Positions 1 to 8,051 of a DNA stretch of 17,350 nt are shown piece after piece. Positions within the stretch are counted from its first letter, which is position 1; each line of letters begins with the position of its first letter. Source of the stretch: an uncultured Coprococcus sp. (lineage in GTDB: Bacteria > Bacillota_A > Clostridia > Lachnospirales > Lachnospiraceae); contig CAAGAB010000273.1 in the NCBI GenBank assembly GCA_900767685.1, forward strand, positions 1 to 17,350, read 5' to 3'. Position numbers and translations under genes: made by a program. Below the pieces are notes generated by a model. It was not told where the DNA came from and searched no databases. It saw only the letters and a program-made list of their open reading frames with translations.

Positions 1-2
1 AG

Positions 3-2360
3 AAAGAGGGAATCCATATAGTTCCCTCAGAAGCTGGAGAAACTTATTGCTTTTCATTTTACCCGCCGAGCAGGGGAAGTTATGAGTTTTGGCTTTTGGA
101 TTCAAACAAGAAAGAGATAATTGGAGATTTTGATTATTATTATTCGAATGTTACGGACATGGATGGAAAATATGTCAGCGGATGGAGCTGGACGAGTTCG
201 CAGTCCGTGGTTAATCTTAAGGCGAATGTTCCATATGTTGTCAGTTTCGCTGATCTTAACCCTGATAAAACGTACTATGTTAGAATTACGAAACTGATGG
301 AGCCGGATAGTGTTGTCATAACACCGAGTAAGACTGATTTTGTAGTTGGAATGGAAGCTAATTATTTCAAAGATGCGCATATTGAATTTACAGATATTTA
401 TGGAGAAAAGACTATATTTGACGATCTTACAGGTTATAGTCTCGATGAAGATGCTTATAGGGATATATATATTTATTATTCTATGAATGGCAGCGATAGG
501 AAATCACTGGATTCAACAAAGCCAATGGATACAGTAGGTGTTATGACAATTTCTTTGATGTATAATAACAATGTGATTGGCAGCTTTGATCTGAATATAA
601 AGCCTTTTGATCAGGTGGATATTCCTGAGGTTAAAAGCGGCGGAAATCCAAATATGCCGTTGTATCGCTTGTATAAGTTTACTTCGCCGGTTGAGGGGAC
701 AGTTGATATTACATCAGATGCTGAGAATGTTTATTTTGACATTTATAAATTTGAAAATGAAAGTCTTGTAGAGTTGGAGGCCGATAGTAAGCTGGAAGCC
801 GGAGAAACATATTGTTGCAAGGATGTGCATCGTCAAGGTCGGAAACCATATGAAGCAAATATAAATCTAGCATTTGACGGTAAAGTGAAGCTGATGGGTG
901 TAAAGATCACAGGTTTTGACAAGACACTGTATGATCTTGACACAGCCATGCTGACAGATGACCGCCTGGATAAGATGAAGAGTGCTATCCGTTACAAGCT
1001 TGTATATAGTGATGGCAGCGAGGTGGATGACAGCAATGTCCCTGCCGATGTCGATGTGTCAGTGAAACTTGAGAAGGACGAAAAGAGTGGACTTATAGCC
1101 AAGGTTAGCTGCGGTGAACTGAGTGATGAACTGAAGATTCCGTTTAAGGCTCCGTCTGATGCTCCTGTTATCGCATTCAGTGGCAATAAGGCTCGTCTGG
1201 GTATTACAGGTGAAGGTCAGTATGTATATCAGTTTAAGGCTCCGGTGACAGGATATTACGGTCTTGAGATGAGGATGACCGGTGGATATTATGGATGCTA
1301 CAGCAGTTTCTACAGCAGTTCAGAGCTTGTGGACCAGCCGGACGTTGATATGAACCAGAGATTGGTTAAGGCTGGAGAGACTTATTATGTGTGTATATTT
1401 GCTCCGGGCAGGCTAACAAATGTAAAACTTGTGTGTACGCCGCAGTTGACGTGTGCAACTACCACAGCCGACGGATCTATTGCTGTTTCCAAGCAAGTCG
1501 GTACAGGTGAAGATGCATATTATCAGATAGAAGAGGAGAAGATCGCAAGGATCAAGAGTGTGACTTTGGCGGCTACATCCTATACATATGACGCAAAGGC
1601 AAAGGAGCCGGCAGTCACAGTGAAGGATTCCGATGGCGAGATTATAGCAGAATCGAATTACACAGTGACATACAGCAACAATACAAACGTAGGAACAGCT
1701 ACGGCAAAGCTCACATTCAAGGGCAACTATTCAGGAACAGTTACCAGGACATTTGCAATCAAGAAGTTTGCAGCCCCTGCAACTTCCAAGATAACAAAAC
1801 TTGAGAACACAGCAAAGGGAATTACAGTAACGTGGACAGTTTCGGCAAATGCAACCAGCTATGAGATATACAGAAGCGTGAACGGCGGCAAGTTTGCCAA
1901 AGCAGACACACTGTATATCAAGGGCGCGAATAAACAGCAGACACTCGGATATGTTGATTTCAAAGCAAAGACAAATGGCGGTAAGTATGTATATAAGATA
2001 ATTGCAGTCAGAACACTTGGCAATGTGACGGTTAAATCAGCAGCAAGTGCAGGCGTTGCTTCATACTATATGGTAATCCCATCGGGTATCAAGATGGCAA
2101 ACAGTGCTAAGAGGACAGTCAAGATAGTATATGCGGCAAATACAAGAGCTACAGGCTATCAGATAAGATACTCACTTAAGAGCAACATGTCCGGAGCAAA
2201 AGTGATAAAGATGGCAGGCAGCAAGAGCGCGGCGAAGAATATCACAGGACTGACAAAGGGCAAGAAGTACTATGTGAGCGTCAGAAGTTACAAGACCGTT
2301 GGCAAGAAAACTTACTATTCAGTATGGAGCACTCCAAAGAGTGTTGCGGTGAATAAGTAA
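3..2360 (+). CDS. Secreted multidomain surface protein with Ig-like and FN3-like repeats (5' partial)
   Basis: The reading frame is open from the left edge, so the true start lies outside the window; the TTG at nt 96 is only an internal codon. About 785 codons are visible. The N-terminal two thirds alternate beta-rich modules. Three carry the same AGETY word, encoded at nt 33, 798 and 1371, each preceded by a segment of the Y-x-F-x-x-P-x-x-G type. This resembles bacterial pre-peptidase C-terminal (PPC)-like sandwiches. A module at about nt 1550-1765 has the pattern SYTYDAKAKEPAVTV ... GTATAKLTFKGNYSGT, typical of Ig-like domains in clostridial cell-surface proteins. Two fibronectin type III-like modules follow to the end (about nt 1785-2070 and 2080-2355). 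No LPXTG, SLH or transmembrane anchor is seen at the C-terminus, so release or non-covalent wall binding is likely. Any catalytic domain would be in the missing N-terminal part. The specific role (adhesion, polysaccharide or protein binding) is unknown. Confidence 0.8.
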   Translation, partial: KEGIHIVPSEAGETYCFSFYPPSRGSYEFWLLDSNKKEIIGDFDYYYSNVTDMDGKYVSGWSWTSSQSVVNLKANVPYVVSFADLNPDKTYYVRITKLMEPDSVVITPSKTDFVVGMEANYFKDAHIEFTDIYGEKTIFDDLTGYSLDEDAYRDIYIYYSMNGSDRKSLDSTKPMDTVGVMTISLMYNNNVIGSFDLNIKPFDQVDIPEVKSGGNPNMPLYRLYKFTSPVEGTVDITSDAENVYFDIYKFENESLVELEADSKLEAGETYCCKDVHRQGRKPYEANINLAFDGKVKLMGVKITGFDKTLYDLDTAMLTDDRLDKMKSAIRYKLVYSDGSEVDDSNVPADVDVSVKLEKDEKSGLIAKVSCGELSDELKIPFKAPSDAPVIAFSGNKARLGITGEGQYVYQFKAPVTGYYGLEMRMTGGYYGCYSSFYSSSELVDQPDVDMNQRLVKAGETYYVCIFAPGRLTNVKLVCTPQLTCATTTADGSIAVSKQVGTGEDAYYQIEEEKIARIKSVTLAATSYTYDAKAKEPAVTVKDSDGEIIAESNYTVTYSNNTNVGTATAKLTFKGNYSGTVTRTFAIKKFAAPATSKITKLENTAKGITVTWTVSANATSYEIYRSVNGGKFAKADTLYIKGANKQQTLGYVDFKAKTNGGKYVYKIIAVRTLGNVTVKSAASAGVASYYMVIPSGIKMANSAKRTVKIVYAANTRATGYQIRYSLKSNMSGAKVIKMAGSKSAAKNITGLTKGKKYYVSVRSYKTVGKKTYYSVWSTPKSVAVNK

Positions 2361-2399
2361 CAATAAAATACTAATTATGATGAACATAAGTAAAAACAT

Positions 2400-2439
2400 C
2401 GTCCTCGGACACAGAAATGTGTTCCGGGGGCGTTTTTTT
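2400..2439 (+). terminator. Rho-independent terminator of the surface-protein gene
   Basis: A GC-rich hairpin begins about 40 nt after the stop codon. The arms CGTCCTCGGACACA and TGTGTTCCGGGGGCG pair with a GU pair, a small bulge and a GAAA tetraloop, and are followed directly by seven T residues. Confidence 0.88.
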
Positions 2440-2447
2440 ATATTGAC

Positions 2448-2485
2448 TACTACGGGGGACGGAGGGGACAGGTACCTCCGTCCCC
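2448..2485 (+). repeat. Palindromic REP/MITE-like element, copy 1
   Basis: The 11-nt arms GGGGACGGAGG (2455-2465) and CCTCCGTCCCC (2475-2485) are exact reverse complements around a 9-nt loop that includes part of GGTACC. The same sequence with the same 5' flank (CTAC) recurs at 8007-8041. There is no T-run, so it is not a typical terminator. Similar GGGG-headed palindromes in Clostridia are linked to REP-associated tyrosine transposases; that link is inferred here. Confidence 0.75.
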
Positions 2486-2554
2486 ATATCTTCAAGTAGG
2501 GGGAGTGTAGGGATAAAACTTAAAATCAGCCGATACGGCCTTGATATATGCGGT

Positions 2555-2568
2555 GATAACGTTTTCTA
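2555..2568 (+). promoter_or_regulatory. Palindromic operator-like site O1 upstream of the sulfate operon
   Basis: TGATAACGTTTTCT fits the symmetric pattern TGA-N-AACGTT-N-TCA with one end mismatch. The central AACGTT with a CG step is typical of LacI/GalR-family operators and overlaps CcpA cre-like consensus. It lies 101 bp centre to centre from a better match at 2656-2669 and about 150 bp upstream of the predicted transcription start. Which regulator binds is not shown by the sequence. Confidence 0.45.
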
Positions 2569-2655
2569 AATACAATAAAATTTCTGCAAGAAGATTCAGA
2601 TACAACAGGAAAAAAAGCAGAATATAGCATAAAAAATCATACGGAAAATCCGATA

Positions 2656-2669
2656 TGACAACGTTTTCA
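2656..2669 (+). promoter_or_regulatory. Palindromic operator-like site O2 just upstream of the sulfate promoter
   Basis: TGACAACGTTTTCA is perfectly symmetric as TGA-N-AACGTT-N-TCA. It ends 10 bp before the predicted -35 box (2680-2685), placing its centre near -52. This is a class-I activator-like position, or one half of a repression loop with O1. It is a LacI/GalR-type or cre-type operator. The LacI-family gene that starts at 6924 is an obvious local candidate, and CcpA an alternative. Confidence 0.55.
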
Positions 2670-2679
2670 CATACAGCTT

Positions 2680-2708
2680 TTGAAATTGCAGGAATATGCG
2701 TTTATATT
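2680..2708 (+). promoter_or_regulatory. Sigma-A promoter of the sbp-cysTWA operon
   Basis: TTGAAA (2680-2685) and TATATT (2703-2708) are separated by exactly 17 bp. The start of transcription would be near 2715, giving a leader of about 50 nt before the sbp ATG. The interval 2361-2763 (about 400 nt without a gene) otherwise holds the terminator, the palindromic repeat and the two operator-like sites. I saw no SAM riboswitch or T-box pattern in it. Confidence 0.6.
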
Positions 2709-2763
2709 GCATACATACCCGATAGGAAAACGGGGAAAACAAAAAGAAAGAGAGGAAGAAGAC

Positions 2764-3852
2764 ATGAGAAAGAAAATTATAACTTTACTGACAGCAACAG
2801 CACTTGGATTAGGGGTTCTTGCAGGATGCGGATCTGGCAGTGGTACAGGCGATACATCAGCACAGACGGACACAGCAAAGAGTGTGGAGATAACGAATGT
2901 GTCATACGATCCTACCAGAGAACTGTATGCAGCGTACAACGAATTATTTGCAACACATTGGAAGGCGGAAAAGGGACAGGACGTATCGGTGGTTCAGTCG
3001 CACGGTGGTTCCGGAAAGCAGGCGCTAGAGGTTGCAAATGGTCTCCAGGCGGATGTTGTCACACTGGCACTTGAGGGCGATGTGGACGCGGTCAAGGATG
3101 CAGGACTTATAGAAGATGGATACACAAGCGAGTTCCCGCTCGACAGTTCACCTTACACATCGACAATAGTGTTCCTTGTCAGGAAGGGAAATCCAAAGAA
3201 CATTCAGGATTGGGATGATCTCCTCAAGGATGATGTTGGAGTCATAACACCGAACCCGAAGACCTCAGGAGGTGCGAGATGGAATTATCTTGCAGCATGG
3301 TACTATTTTGAAAGTCAGGGTGAGGCTGAGGACGAGATCAAGAAGAGTATGAAAAAACTTTACGAGAACGTTCTGGTTCTTGATTCGGGCGCGAGAGGCG
3401 CAACAACAACATTTGTGGAAAATGGTCAGGGCGATGTGCTCCTTGCATGGGAAAATGAGGCATTTCTTTCGCTGGATGAGCATCCGGGTGAGTACGAGAT
3501 AGTTGTCCCATCGGTTTCTATACTTTGCCAGCCAACGGTAGCCGTGGTTGACGAGGTTGTAGACAAGAGGGGGACAAGAGACGTGGCAACTGAGTATCTG
3601 AACTATCTTTATTCAGATGAGGCTCAGAAACTTGAAGCAGAGTGGTACTATCGTCCGTCAAATGAGGAGATATTGAAACAGTTCAAGTATGCCGGAGACA
3701 GCAATACGATAACAGAACTTCCAAAGGACGGAAAGTGGATAATCACAAATGTAGACCTCACAAACATCAGTCACTTTGGCGGCTGGACAGAGGCTGGCAA
3801 GAAACATTTCCAGGATGGTGGCGTGTTTGACTCGATATATGAGGTGAAGTAG
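2764..3852 (+). CDS. sbp: Sulfate-binding lipoprotein of the sulfate ABC importer
   Basis: This is the extracytoplasmic receptor that captures sulfate (possibly thiosulfate) and delivers it to the CysTW permease. The 362-residue product starts with a lysine-rich, hydrophobic signal ending in the lipobox LAGC, so Cys22 should be lipidated and anchor the protein outside the membrane. Hallmark stretches of the Sbp/CysP family are unmistakable: NVSYDPTRELY, QSHGGSGKQA, ADVVTLALEGDVDAV, TSTIVFLVRKGNPK, NPKTSGGARWNYLAAW, and ENGQGDVLLAWENEA; the mature part closely follows E. coli Sbp. The ATG at 2764 is chosen because it is preceded by a GAGGAAG ribosome binding site and begins a complete signal peptide; upstream in-frame starts lack this. 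It heads an operon with cysT, cysW and cysA. A sulfate versus thiosulfate preference cannot be read from the sequence alone. Confidence 0.96.
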   Translation: MRKKIITLLTATALGLGVLAGCGSGSGTGDTSAQTDTAKSVEITNVSYDPTRELYAAYNELFATHWKAEKGQDVSVVQSHGGSGKQALEVANGLQADVVTLALEGDVDAVKDAGLIEDGYTSEFPLDSSPYTSTIVFLVRKGNPKNIQDWDDLLKDDVGVITPNPKTSGGARWNYLAAWYYFESQGEAEDEIKKSMKKLYENVLVLDSGARGATTTFVENGQGDVLLAWENEAFLSLDEHPGEYEIVVPSVSILCQPTVAVVDEVVDKRGTRDVATEYLNYLYSDEAQKLEAEWYYRPSNEEILKQFKYAGDSNTITELPKDGKWIITNVDLTNISHFGGWTEAGKKHFQDGGVFDSIYEVK

Positions 3853-3885
3853 CAGCCATTTCAAATTACGGGAGGATGATATAAC

Positions 3886-4725
3886 ATGAAATTAAAAAAA
3901 AGACAAAAAAGCATAATACCGGGATTTGGATTGTCGTTTGGTATAGTGATGGCGGTTCTGGGACTGATAGTTATCATCCCCCTGTGCTCCCTTGTAGTGT
4001 TCTCGTCAAAATTGACATTTGTGGAATTCTGGGAAACGATCACAAGACCGAGGGTGTTGTCCAGCTACAAGGTTAGTATCCTTACTGCACTTATCGCATC
4101 ACTCATAAATGCCGTCATGGGTCTGGTGCTTGCGTGGGTGCTGGTCAGATATAAATTTCCGGGAAAAAGGATAATGGACGGTATCATAGAACTGCCATTT
4201 GCGCTTCCAACGGCGGTTGCAGGAATTGCCCTTACACATTTGACAGTTAAAAACGGCTGGATAGGCGGGGTGTTTGCAAAAATTGGAATAGACATAGCCT
4301 ATACTCGGGTCGGTATCACTGTGGCGCTGGTATTTATCGGGATACCGTTCGTTGTGAGAAGTGTCCAGCCTGTGCTTGAGAAAATAGACAGTGAGTACGA
4401 GGAGGCTGCATCAATATTCGGGGCATCCCGCATTCAGATATTTTGGAGAGTGATCATGCCGGAGGTTTTTCCGGCACTGGTGGCGGGGTTCACCATGGCA
4501 TTTGCGAGAAGTCTCGGCGAGTACGGAAGTGTGGTGTTTATTGCAGGCAACACACCATATGAGACAGAGATAACACCTCTTCTCATCATGTCGGAGCTAC
4601 AAGAGTACGACTATGCCAGTGCGACATCTATAGCACTTGTCATGCTGGTCATAGCATTTGTGATACTTCTTGCAAATGCGTTCATACAGAGCAGGACATC
4701 TAGAATAGTTAGTGGCATAGACTGA
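3886..4725 (+). CDS. cysT: Sulfate ABC transporter permease CysT
   Basis: This is one of the two membrane subunits of the sulfate importer and pairs with CysW to form the channel. The 279-residue protein has about six hydrophobic segments, starting at residues 12-40. It has the EAA loop that docks onto the ATPase (about residues 173-191, EEAASIFGASRIQIFWRVI followed by MP). Family-typical stretches include ELPFALPTAVAGIAL and FARSLGEYGSVVFIAGN. Length is usual for CysT/CysU. Translation starts at an ATG preceded by GGAGG at 3871-3875. The 33-nt gap to sbp and 20-nt gap to cysW fit one transcript. Its specificity for sulfate is inferred from the neighbouring sbp and from the close resemblance to CysT rather than to molybdate ModB. 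Confidence 0.95.
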   Translation: MKLKKRQKSIIPGFGLSFGIVMAVLGLIVIIPLCSLVVFSSKLTFVEFWETITRPRVLSSYKVSILTALIASLINAVMGLVLAWVLVRYKFPGKRIMDGIIELPFALPTAVAGIALTHLTVKNGWIGGVFAKIGIDIAYTRVGITVALVFIGIPFVVRSVQPVLEKIDSEYEEAASIFGASRIQIFWRVIMPEVFPALVAGFTMAFARSLGEYGSVVFIAGNTPYETEITPLLIMSELQEYDYASATSIALVMLVIAFVILLANAFIQSRTSRIVSGID

Positions 4726-4745
4726 TTCACAAGGAGGAACACATC

Positions 4746-5618
4746 ATGAACAAACATTTGAATAAGCATAAAAACAAGAAATATCCAGAGGAATTATCCC
4801 TGAGAAATGACAGAGGAATAGTCAAATGGCTGCTCATAGGCCTGTGTGCTGTGTTCCTTGTTGTATTGCTGGTGCTTCCTCTTGTATATGTGATCGTCAC
4901 GGCGATAAGAGATGGATGGAATGCTTATGCCAAAGCGGTGTCAGACACTTATGCTGTAAAATCTATATTGCTTACCCTTGATGTTGTGGCTATAACGGTG
5001 GTGGTCAATACCATATTCGGAGTGTTTGCGGCGTGGATAATAACGAAATTCACTTTTAGGGGCAAGAAAGTCATATCAACACTGATCGATCTGCCGCTTG
5101 CAATATCACCTATCATAGCCGGACTGATATTTGTGCTCACATTTGGAAGACAGAGTTTTCTGTATCCATATCTTGAGAAAGCCGGAGTGCAGGTCATATT
5201 TGCGGTACCCGGAATAGTCCTTGCGACTATATTTGTCACATTTCCGTTTATATCGAGGGAGATCATACCGGTGCTCACGGCCGCCGGCAGCGATGAGGAG
5301 GAGGCAGCAGCCATGATGGGTGCAAATGGATTTCAGATATTTACACAGATAACATTTCCGCACATCAAATGGGCACTGCTCTACGGAATAGTGCTTTGCT
5401 CCGCCAGAGCGATGGGAGAGTTTGGAGCAGTGTCTGTCCTTTCGGGACACCTCAGAGGGCTCACCAACACTATGCCGCTGTATATAGAACTGTTGTATCA
5501 GGCATTTGACTTCACAGGTGCATTTGCAATGTCATCGATACTAGTGGTTATGGCGGTCTTCATACTGGTGCTCAGGAACATACTCGAATACAGAGGAAAA
5601 AAGGAAGGAGAGGTGTAG
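4746..5618 (+). CDS. cysW: Sulfate ABC transporter permease CysW
   Basis: This is the second membrane subunit of the sulfate importer. The 290-residue protein begins with a lysine- and histidine-rich cytoplasmic stretch (about 25 residues), followed by a first membrane span at about residues 27-53 and five further hydrophobic segments. The EAA loop is at about 186-205 (EEAAAMMGANGFQIFTQITF). Stretches such as DLPLAISPIIAGLIFVL and SARAMGEFGAVSVLSGHLRG are characteristic of CysW. A perfect AAGGAGG (4731-4737) lies 8 nt before the ATG. The gene ends only 2 nt before cysA, whose ribosome binding site lies inside the end of cysW, so the two are probably translationally coupled. Confidence 0.95.
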   Translation: MNKHLNKHKNKKYPEELSLRNDRGIVKWLLIGLCAVFLVVLLVLPLVYVIVTAIRDGWNAYAKAVSDTYAVKSILLTLDVVAITVVVNTIFGVFAAWIITKFTFRGKKVISTLIDLPLAISPIIAGLIFVLTFGRQSFLYPYLEKAGVQVIFAVPGIVLATIFVTFPFISREIIPVLTAAGSDEEEAAAMMGANGFQIFTQITFPHIKWALLYGIVLCSARAMGEFGAVSVLSGHLRGLTNTMPLYIELLYQAFDFTGAFAMSSILVVMAVFILVLRNILEYRGKKEGEV

Positions 5619-5620
5619 TT

Positions 5621-6700
5621 ATGCAGACAAATGCGTATGTGGAACTTATAGATATAAATAAACATTTTGGAGATTTCAAGGCATCTGACAATGTAAGCTT
5701 CTCAATAGAAAAAGGAAAACTTGTAGGCCTTCTGGGGCCAAGCGGAAGCGGTAAAACGACTATACTCCGTATGCTCGCAGGTCTGGAGCATGCAGACTCC
5801 GGAGACATATATATAGATGGAACACTGGTAAATGATGTGCCTGCCAGCGGGAGAAAAATAGGATTTGTTTTCCAGAACTATGCACTTTTCAGGTACAAGA
5901 CTGTGTATGACAATATAGCATTTGGAATGAAGATACAGAAGTTTGTAAAAACGGACATCAAAAACCGGGTGGATGAACTCATAGAGCTTGTTGGGTTAAA
6001 AGGCCTCGAGAAGAGATATCCGAGACAGTTGTCGGGCGGACAGAGGCAAAGAGTTGCATTTGCCAGGGCACTTGCAACCAGCCCGCAACTGCTGCTCTTG
6101 GATGAGCCATTTGCTGCGATAGATGCCAAAGTCAGGAAGGAACTTCGCGCATGGCTCCGGGAACTGATAAATCAGGTGGGTATCACAAGTATATTCGTGA
6201 CACACGATCAGGACGAGGCGGTGGAGGTTGCGGATGAGATCATCATAACTAATCACGGGAGAATAGAACAGATCGGAACACCGGTTGACATATACAATAA
6301 TCCGAAGACAGAGTTTGTGGCACAGTTCCTGGGACAACCCACGATTCTGGATGAATACACCGGATTCAAAGGATTTGGAAGTACGGAATGGGGAGGCAGG
6401 GCAATTCTACGGCCTGAGTTTGTAAATGTATACAAAAAAGGCGAGGTTATCCCATATCCGGTGTCCACGGAAAAAGGAATTGTAAAACGTGTGTCATTCA
6501 GGGGCAGTATGACGGAGCTGGTAATCCATGTTAATGGTGTGGATATCGTGGCGCACAGACAGCTTGGACAGCCGCTTATAACGGAAGGTGAAGAAGTAGC
6601 TGTATTTGTTCAGAAGATGTTTCTAACAGGAAGAGAACATGGGGATGTCAGAACCGAGATCAACGAGGCGATCAAAAATACAGAGAGTGTAATCATATAA
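5621..6700 (+). CDS. cysA: Sulfate ABC transporter ATP-binding protein CysA
   Basis: This is the cytoplasmic ATPase that powers sulfate uptake. All ABC motifs are intact in the 359-residue protein: Walker A GPSGSGKT (39-46), Q-loop Gln85, signature LSGGQ (137-141), Walker B LLLLDE with catalytic Glu162, and switch His195. The approximate C-terminal third (from about residue 235) is a regulatory/TOBE-like extension as in CysA and related importers; the segment VKRVSFRGSMTELVIHVNG is typical of it. Length matches the family (about 340-365). The start is the ATG 2 nt after the cysW stop, preceded by AAGGAAGGAGAG. No convincing terminator follows within the 220 nt before the LacI-family gene, so some read-through is possible. 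No sulfate reduction genes are in the window. Confidence 0.95.
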   Translation: MQTNAYVELIDINKHFGDFKASDNVSFSIEKGKLVGLLGPSGSGKTTILRMLAGLEHADSGDIYIDGTLVNDVPASGRKIGFVFQNYALFRYKTVYDNIAFGMKIQKFVKTDIKNRVDELIELVGLKGLEKRYPRQLSGGQRQRVAFARALATSPQLLLLDEPFAAIDAKVRKELRAWLRELINQVGITSIFVTHDQDEAVEVADEIIITNHGRIEQIGTPVDIYNNPKTEFVAQFLGQPTILDEYTGFKGFGSTEWGGRAILRPEFVNVYKKGEVIPYPVSTEKGIVKRVSFRGSMTELVIHVNGVDIVAHRQLGQPLITEGEEVAVFVQKMFLTGREHGDVRTEINEAIKNTESVII

Positions 6701-6795
6701 ATATGCATTAGAAGAAGTTGCAAGATGATAAGAACGGAGGCAATCACGTAATGGGCTGATTGGACAGCAATTTTATATGTATAATCTTGACCATC

Positions 6796-6824
6796 TTGAC
6801 ATTATAAGTTTGCTGGAGTATCAT
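6796..6824 (+). promoter_or_regulatory. Promoter of the LacI-family gene, with an inverted repeat over the -10 box
   Basis: TTGACA (6796-6801) and TATCAT (6819-6824) are separated by 17 bp, a near-consensus sigma-A promoter. The -10 box lies inside CTGGA-gtatca-TCCAG (6813-6828), an exact 5-bp inverted repeat that could be an operator. The leader to the ATG is about 95 nt. Confidence 0.6.
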
Positions 6825-6923
6825 CCAGAGTAATAAATTATATCATAGTAAATATATATAAATAATATGATAAATGCACTACAGCGTAAAATGCTAAAAA
6901 AAAGAACGGAGAGGAGAGGTTCT

Positions 6924-8003
6924 ATGGCATCAATAAAAGAGATAGCCCAGAATGTGGGAGTGTCAGTATCTACGGTTTCCAGGGTACTAAACAACCCTGA
7001 ATATAAATGTTCTGACCCTGAACTTAGGGATCGGATCTGGAATATGGCTATGAAACTCAACTACGTTCCGAATGAGGCGGCTAGGCGTCTGAAAACTGGT
7101 GGGCAGCCGGATCAGGAAAAAACTTACTATATAAATGTACTCATGACGAGGATGGACTCGGCTGCGGCTGATCCGTTTTTCTCAGAGCTGCTCAGGGTTG
7201 TCGAGAGCGAGATACACAAGAACGGCTGCATACTTTCAAAGGTCTGGTACAAATCTGTATTTTCCGATGACAGAAGATGCAAATATGAGAATATTGATTC
7301 AGTGATAAAAAAGATGATGGATGAGTCTGATGTAAAGGGCGATGGACTGGTGGTGATCGGAAGATGCAGCCACCTGGCTCTCAGAAAGCTCAGCCAGAAT
7401 TATAAAAGTACAGTTTATGTAAACAGAGATGCAGCCACGGGCGAGGTGGATGAGGTCATATGTAATGGAGCAAAAATTGCGAGAACCGCAGTGGAATATC
7501 TCATCTCTTTGGGGCATGAGAACATCGGTTACGTGGGCAGATGCGGCAATGAGGCGAGATACAAAGGATTCCTTGAGACGCTCGGAGAACATGGCCTTGA
7601 TATAGACACAGATTTCATAATAAACACCAAGCTCAGTGAGACTGATGGATTTGAGGCGATGAAACGAATCATGGAGATGGACAAAAGTCCAACCGGCATA
7701 TACTGCGCCAACGACATAACCGCTATAGGAATGCTAAAGTATCTTAATAAATGCAGGAACAGATATTACACCCCATCGATCATATCAAGTGATGGGATAG
7801 AGGAGGCGCAATACACCAAGCCTATGCTCACAACCGTTGAGATATCCAAGTCAGACATGGGACATTTTGCTCTCAATCTTCTGCTGGACAGACTGAATGG
7901 CGGGCATAGAGGGATAGCCAGAATAGAGATGCATTGTAGCCTGGTGAAACGCGACAGCTGTACTCTTGCAGCTGACAGCAAATGGTGTGAATACTACATA
8001 TAA
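6924..8003 (+). CDS. LacI/GalR-family transcriptional regulator
   Basis: This is a DNA-binding repressor or activator with a sugar-binding-protein-like sensor domain. The ATG at 6924 is chosen over the upstream in-frame ATG at 6867 because it follows GGAGAGG (6913-6919) and begins exactly at the LacI helix-turn-helix, MASIKEIAQNVGVSVSTVSR. The hinge helix region follows (NEAARRLKTGG, about residues 50-60). The remaining 300 residues form a periplasmic-binding-protein-like fold (INVLMTRMDSAAADPFFSELL; YVGRCGNEARYKGFLETL; GIYCANDITAIGMLKYL; SDGIEEAQYTKPMLTTVEI). Length of 359 residues is slightly above the usual 330-345. It follows cysA on the same strand but has its own promoter. The ligand cannot be predicted; most relatives bind sugars or nucleosides, so a role at the sulfate operon is only inferred from position and operator-like sites. 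Confidence 0.92.
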   Translation: MASIKEIAQNVGVSVSTVSRVLNNPEYKCSDPELRDRIWNMAMKLNYVPNEAARRLKTGGQPDQEKTYYINVLMTRMDSAAADPFFSELLRVVESEIHKNGCILSKVWYKSVFSDDRRCKYENIDSVIKKMMDESDVKGDGLVVIGRCSHLALRKLSQNYKSTVYVNRDAATGEVDEVICNGAKIARTAVEYLISLGHENIGYVGRCGNEARYKGFLETLGEHGLDIDTDFIINTKLSETDGFEAMKRIMEMDKSPTGIYCANDITAIGMLKYLNKCRNRYYTPSIISSDGIEEAQYTKPMLTTVEISKSDMGHFALNLLLDRLNGGHRGIARIEMHCSLVKRDSCTLAADSKWCEYYI

Positions 8004-8005
8004 CC

Positions 8006-8041
8006 ACTACGGGGACGGAGGGGACAGGTACCTCCGTCCCC
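8006..8041 (+). repeat. Palindromic REP/MITE-like element, copy 2
   Basis: Starting 3 nt after the LacI-family stop, the arms GGGGACGGAGG (8011-8021) and CCTCCGTCCCC (8031-8041) enclose a 9-nt loop identical to that of the copy at 2448-2485. Orientation is the same as copy 1, and the 5' flanks also share CTAC. It could form a strong RNA hairpin but has no T-run. Confidence 0.75.
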
Positions 8042-8051
8042 GAGCTGCGTA

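Noticed and set aside
2490..2763. SAM riboswitch or T-box ahead of the sulfate operon
   Set aside because: No conserved riboswitch core, T-box sequence or terminator hairpin was found, and the predicted leader is only about 50 nt.
2655..3074. Plus-strand 139-residue frame overlapping the sbp start
   Set aside because: Out of frame with the sulfate-binding protein, which is unambiguous; the frame also crosses the promoter.
6735..6759. Small ORF with a good ribosome binding site (CGGAGG) between cysA and the LacI-family gene
   Set aside because: The ATG is followed by one codon and a stop.
8011..8041. Rho-independent terminator for the LacI-family gene
   Set aside because: The hairpin is strong but has no following T-run, and the same element occurs at 2455-2485 just after a true terminator; treated as a repeat.
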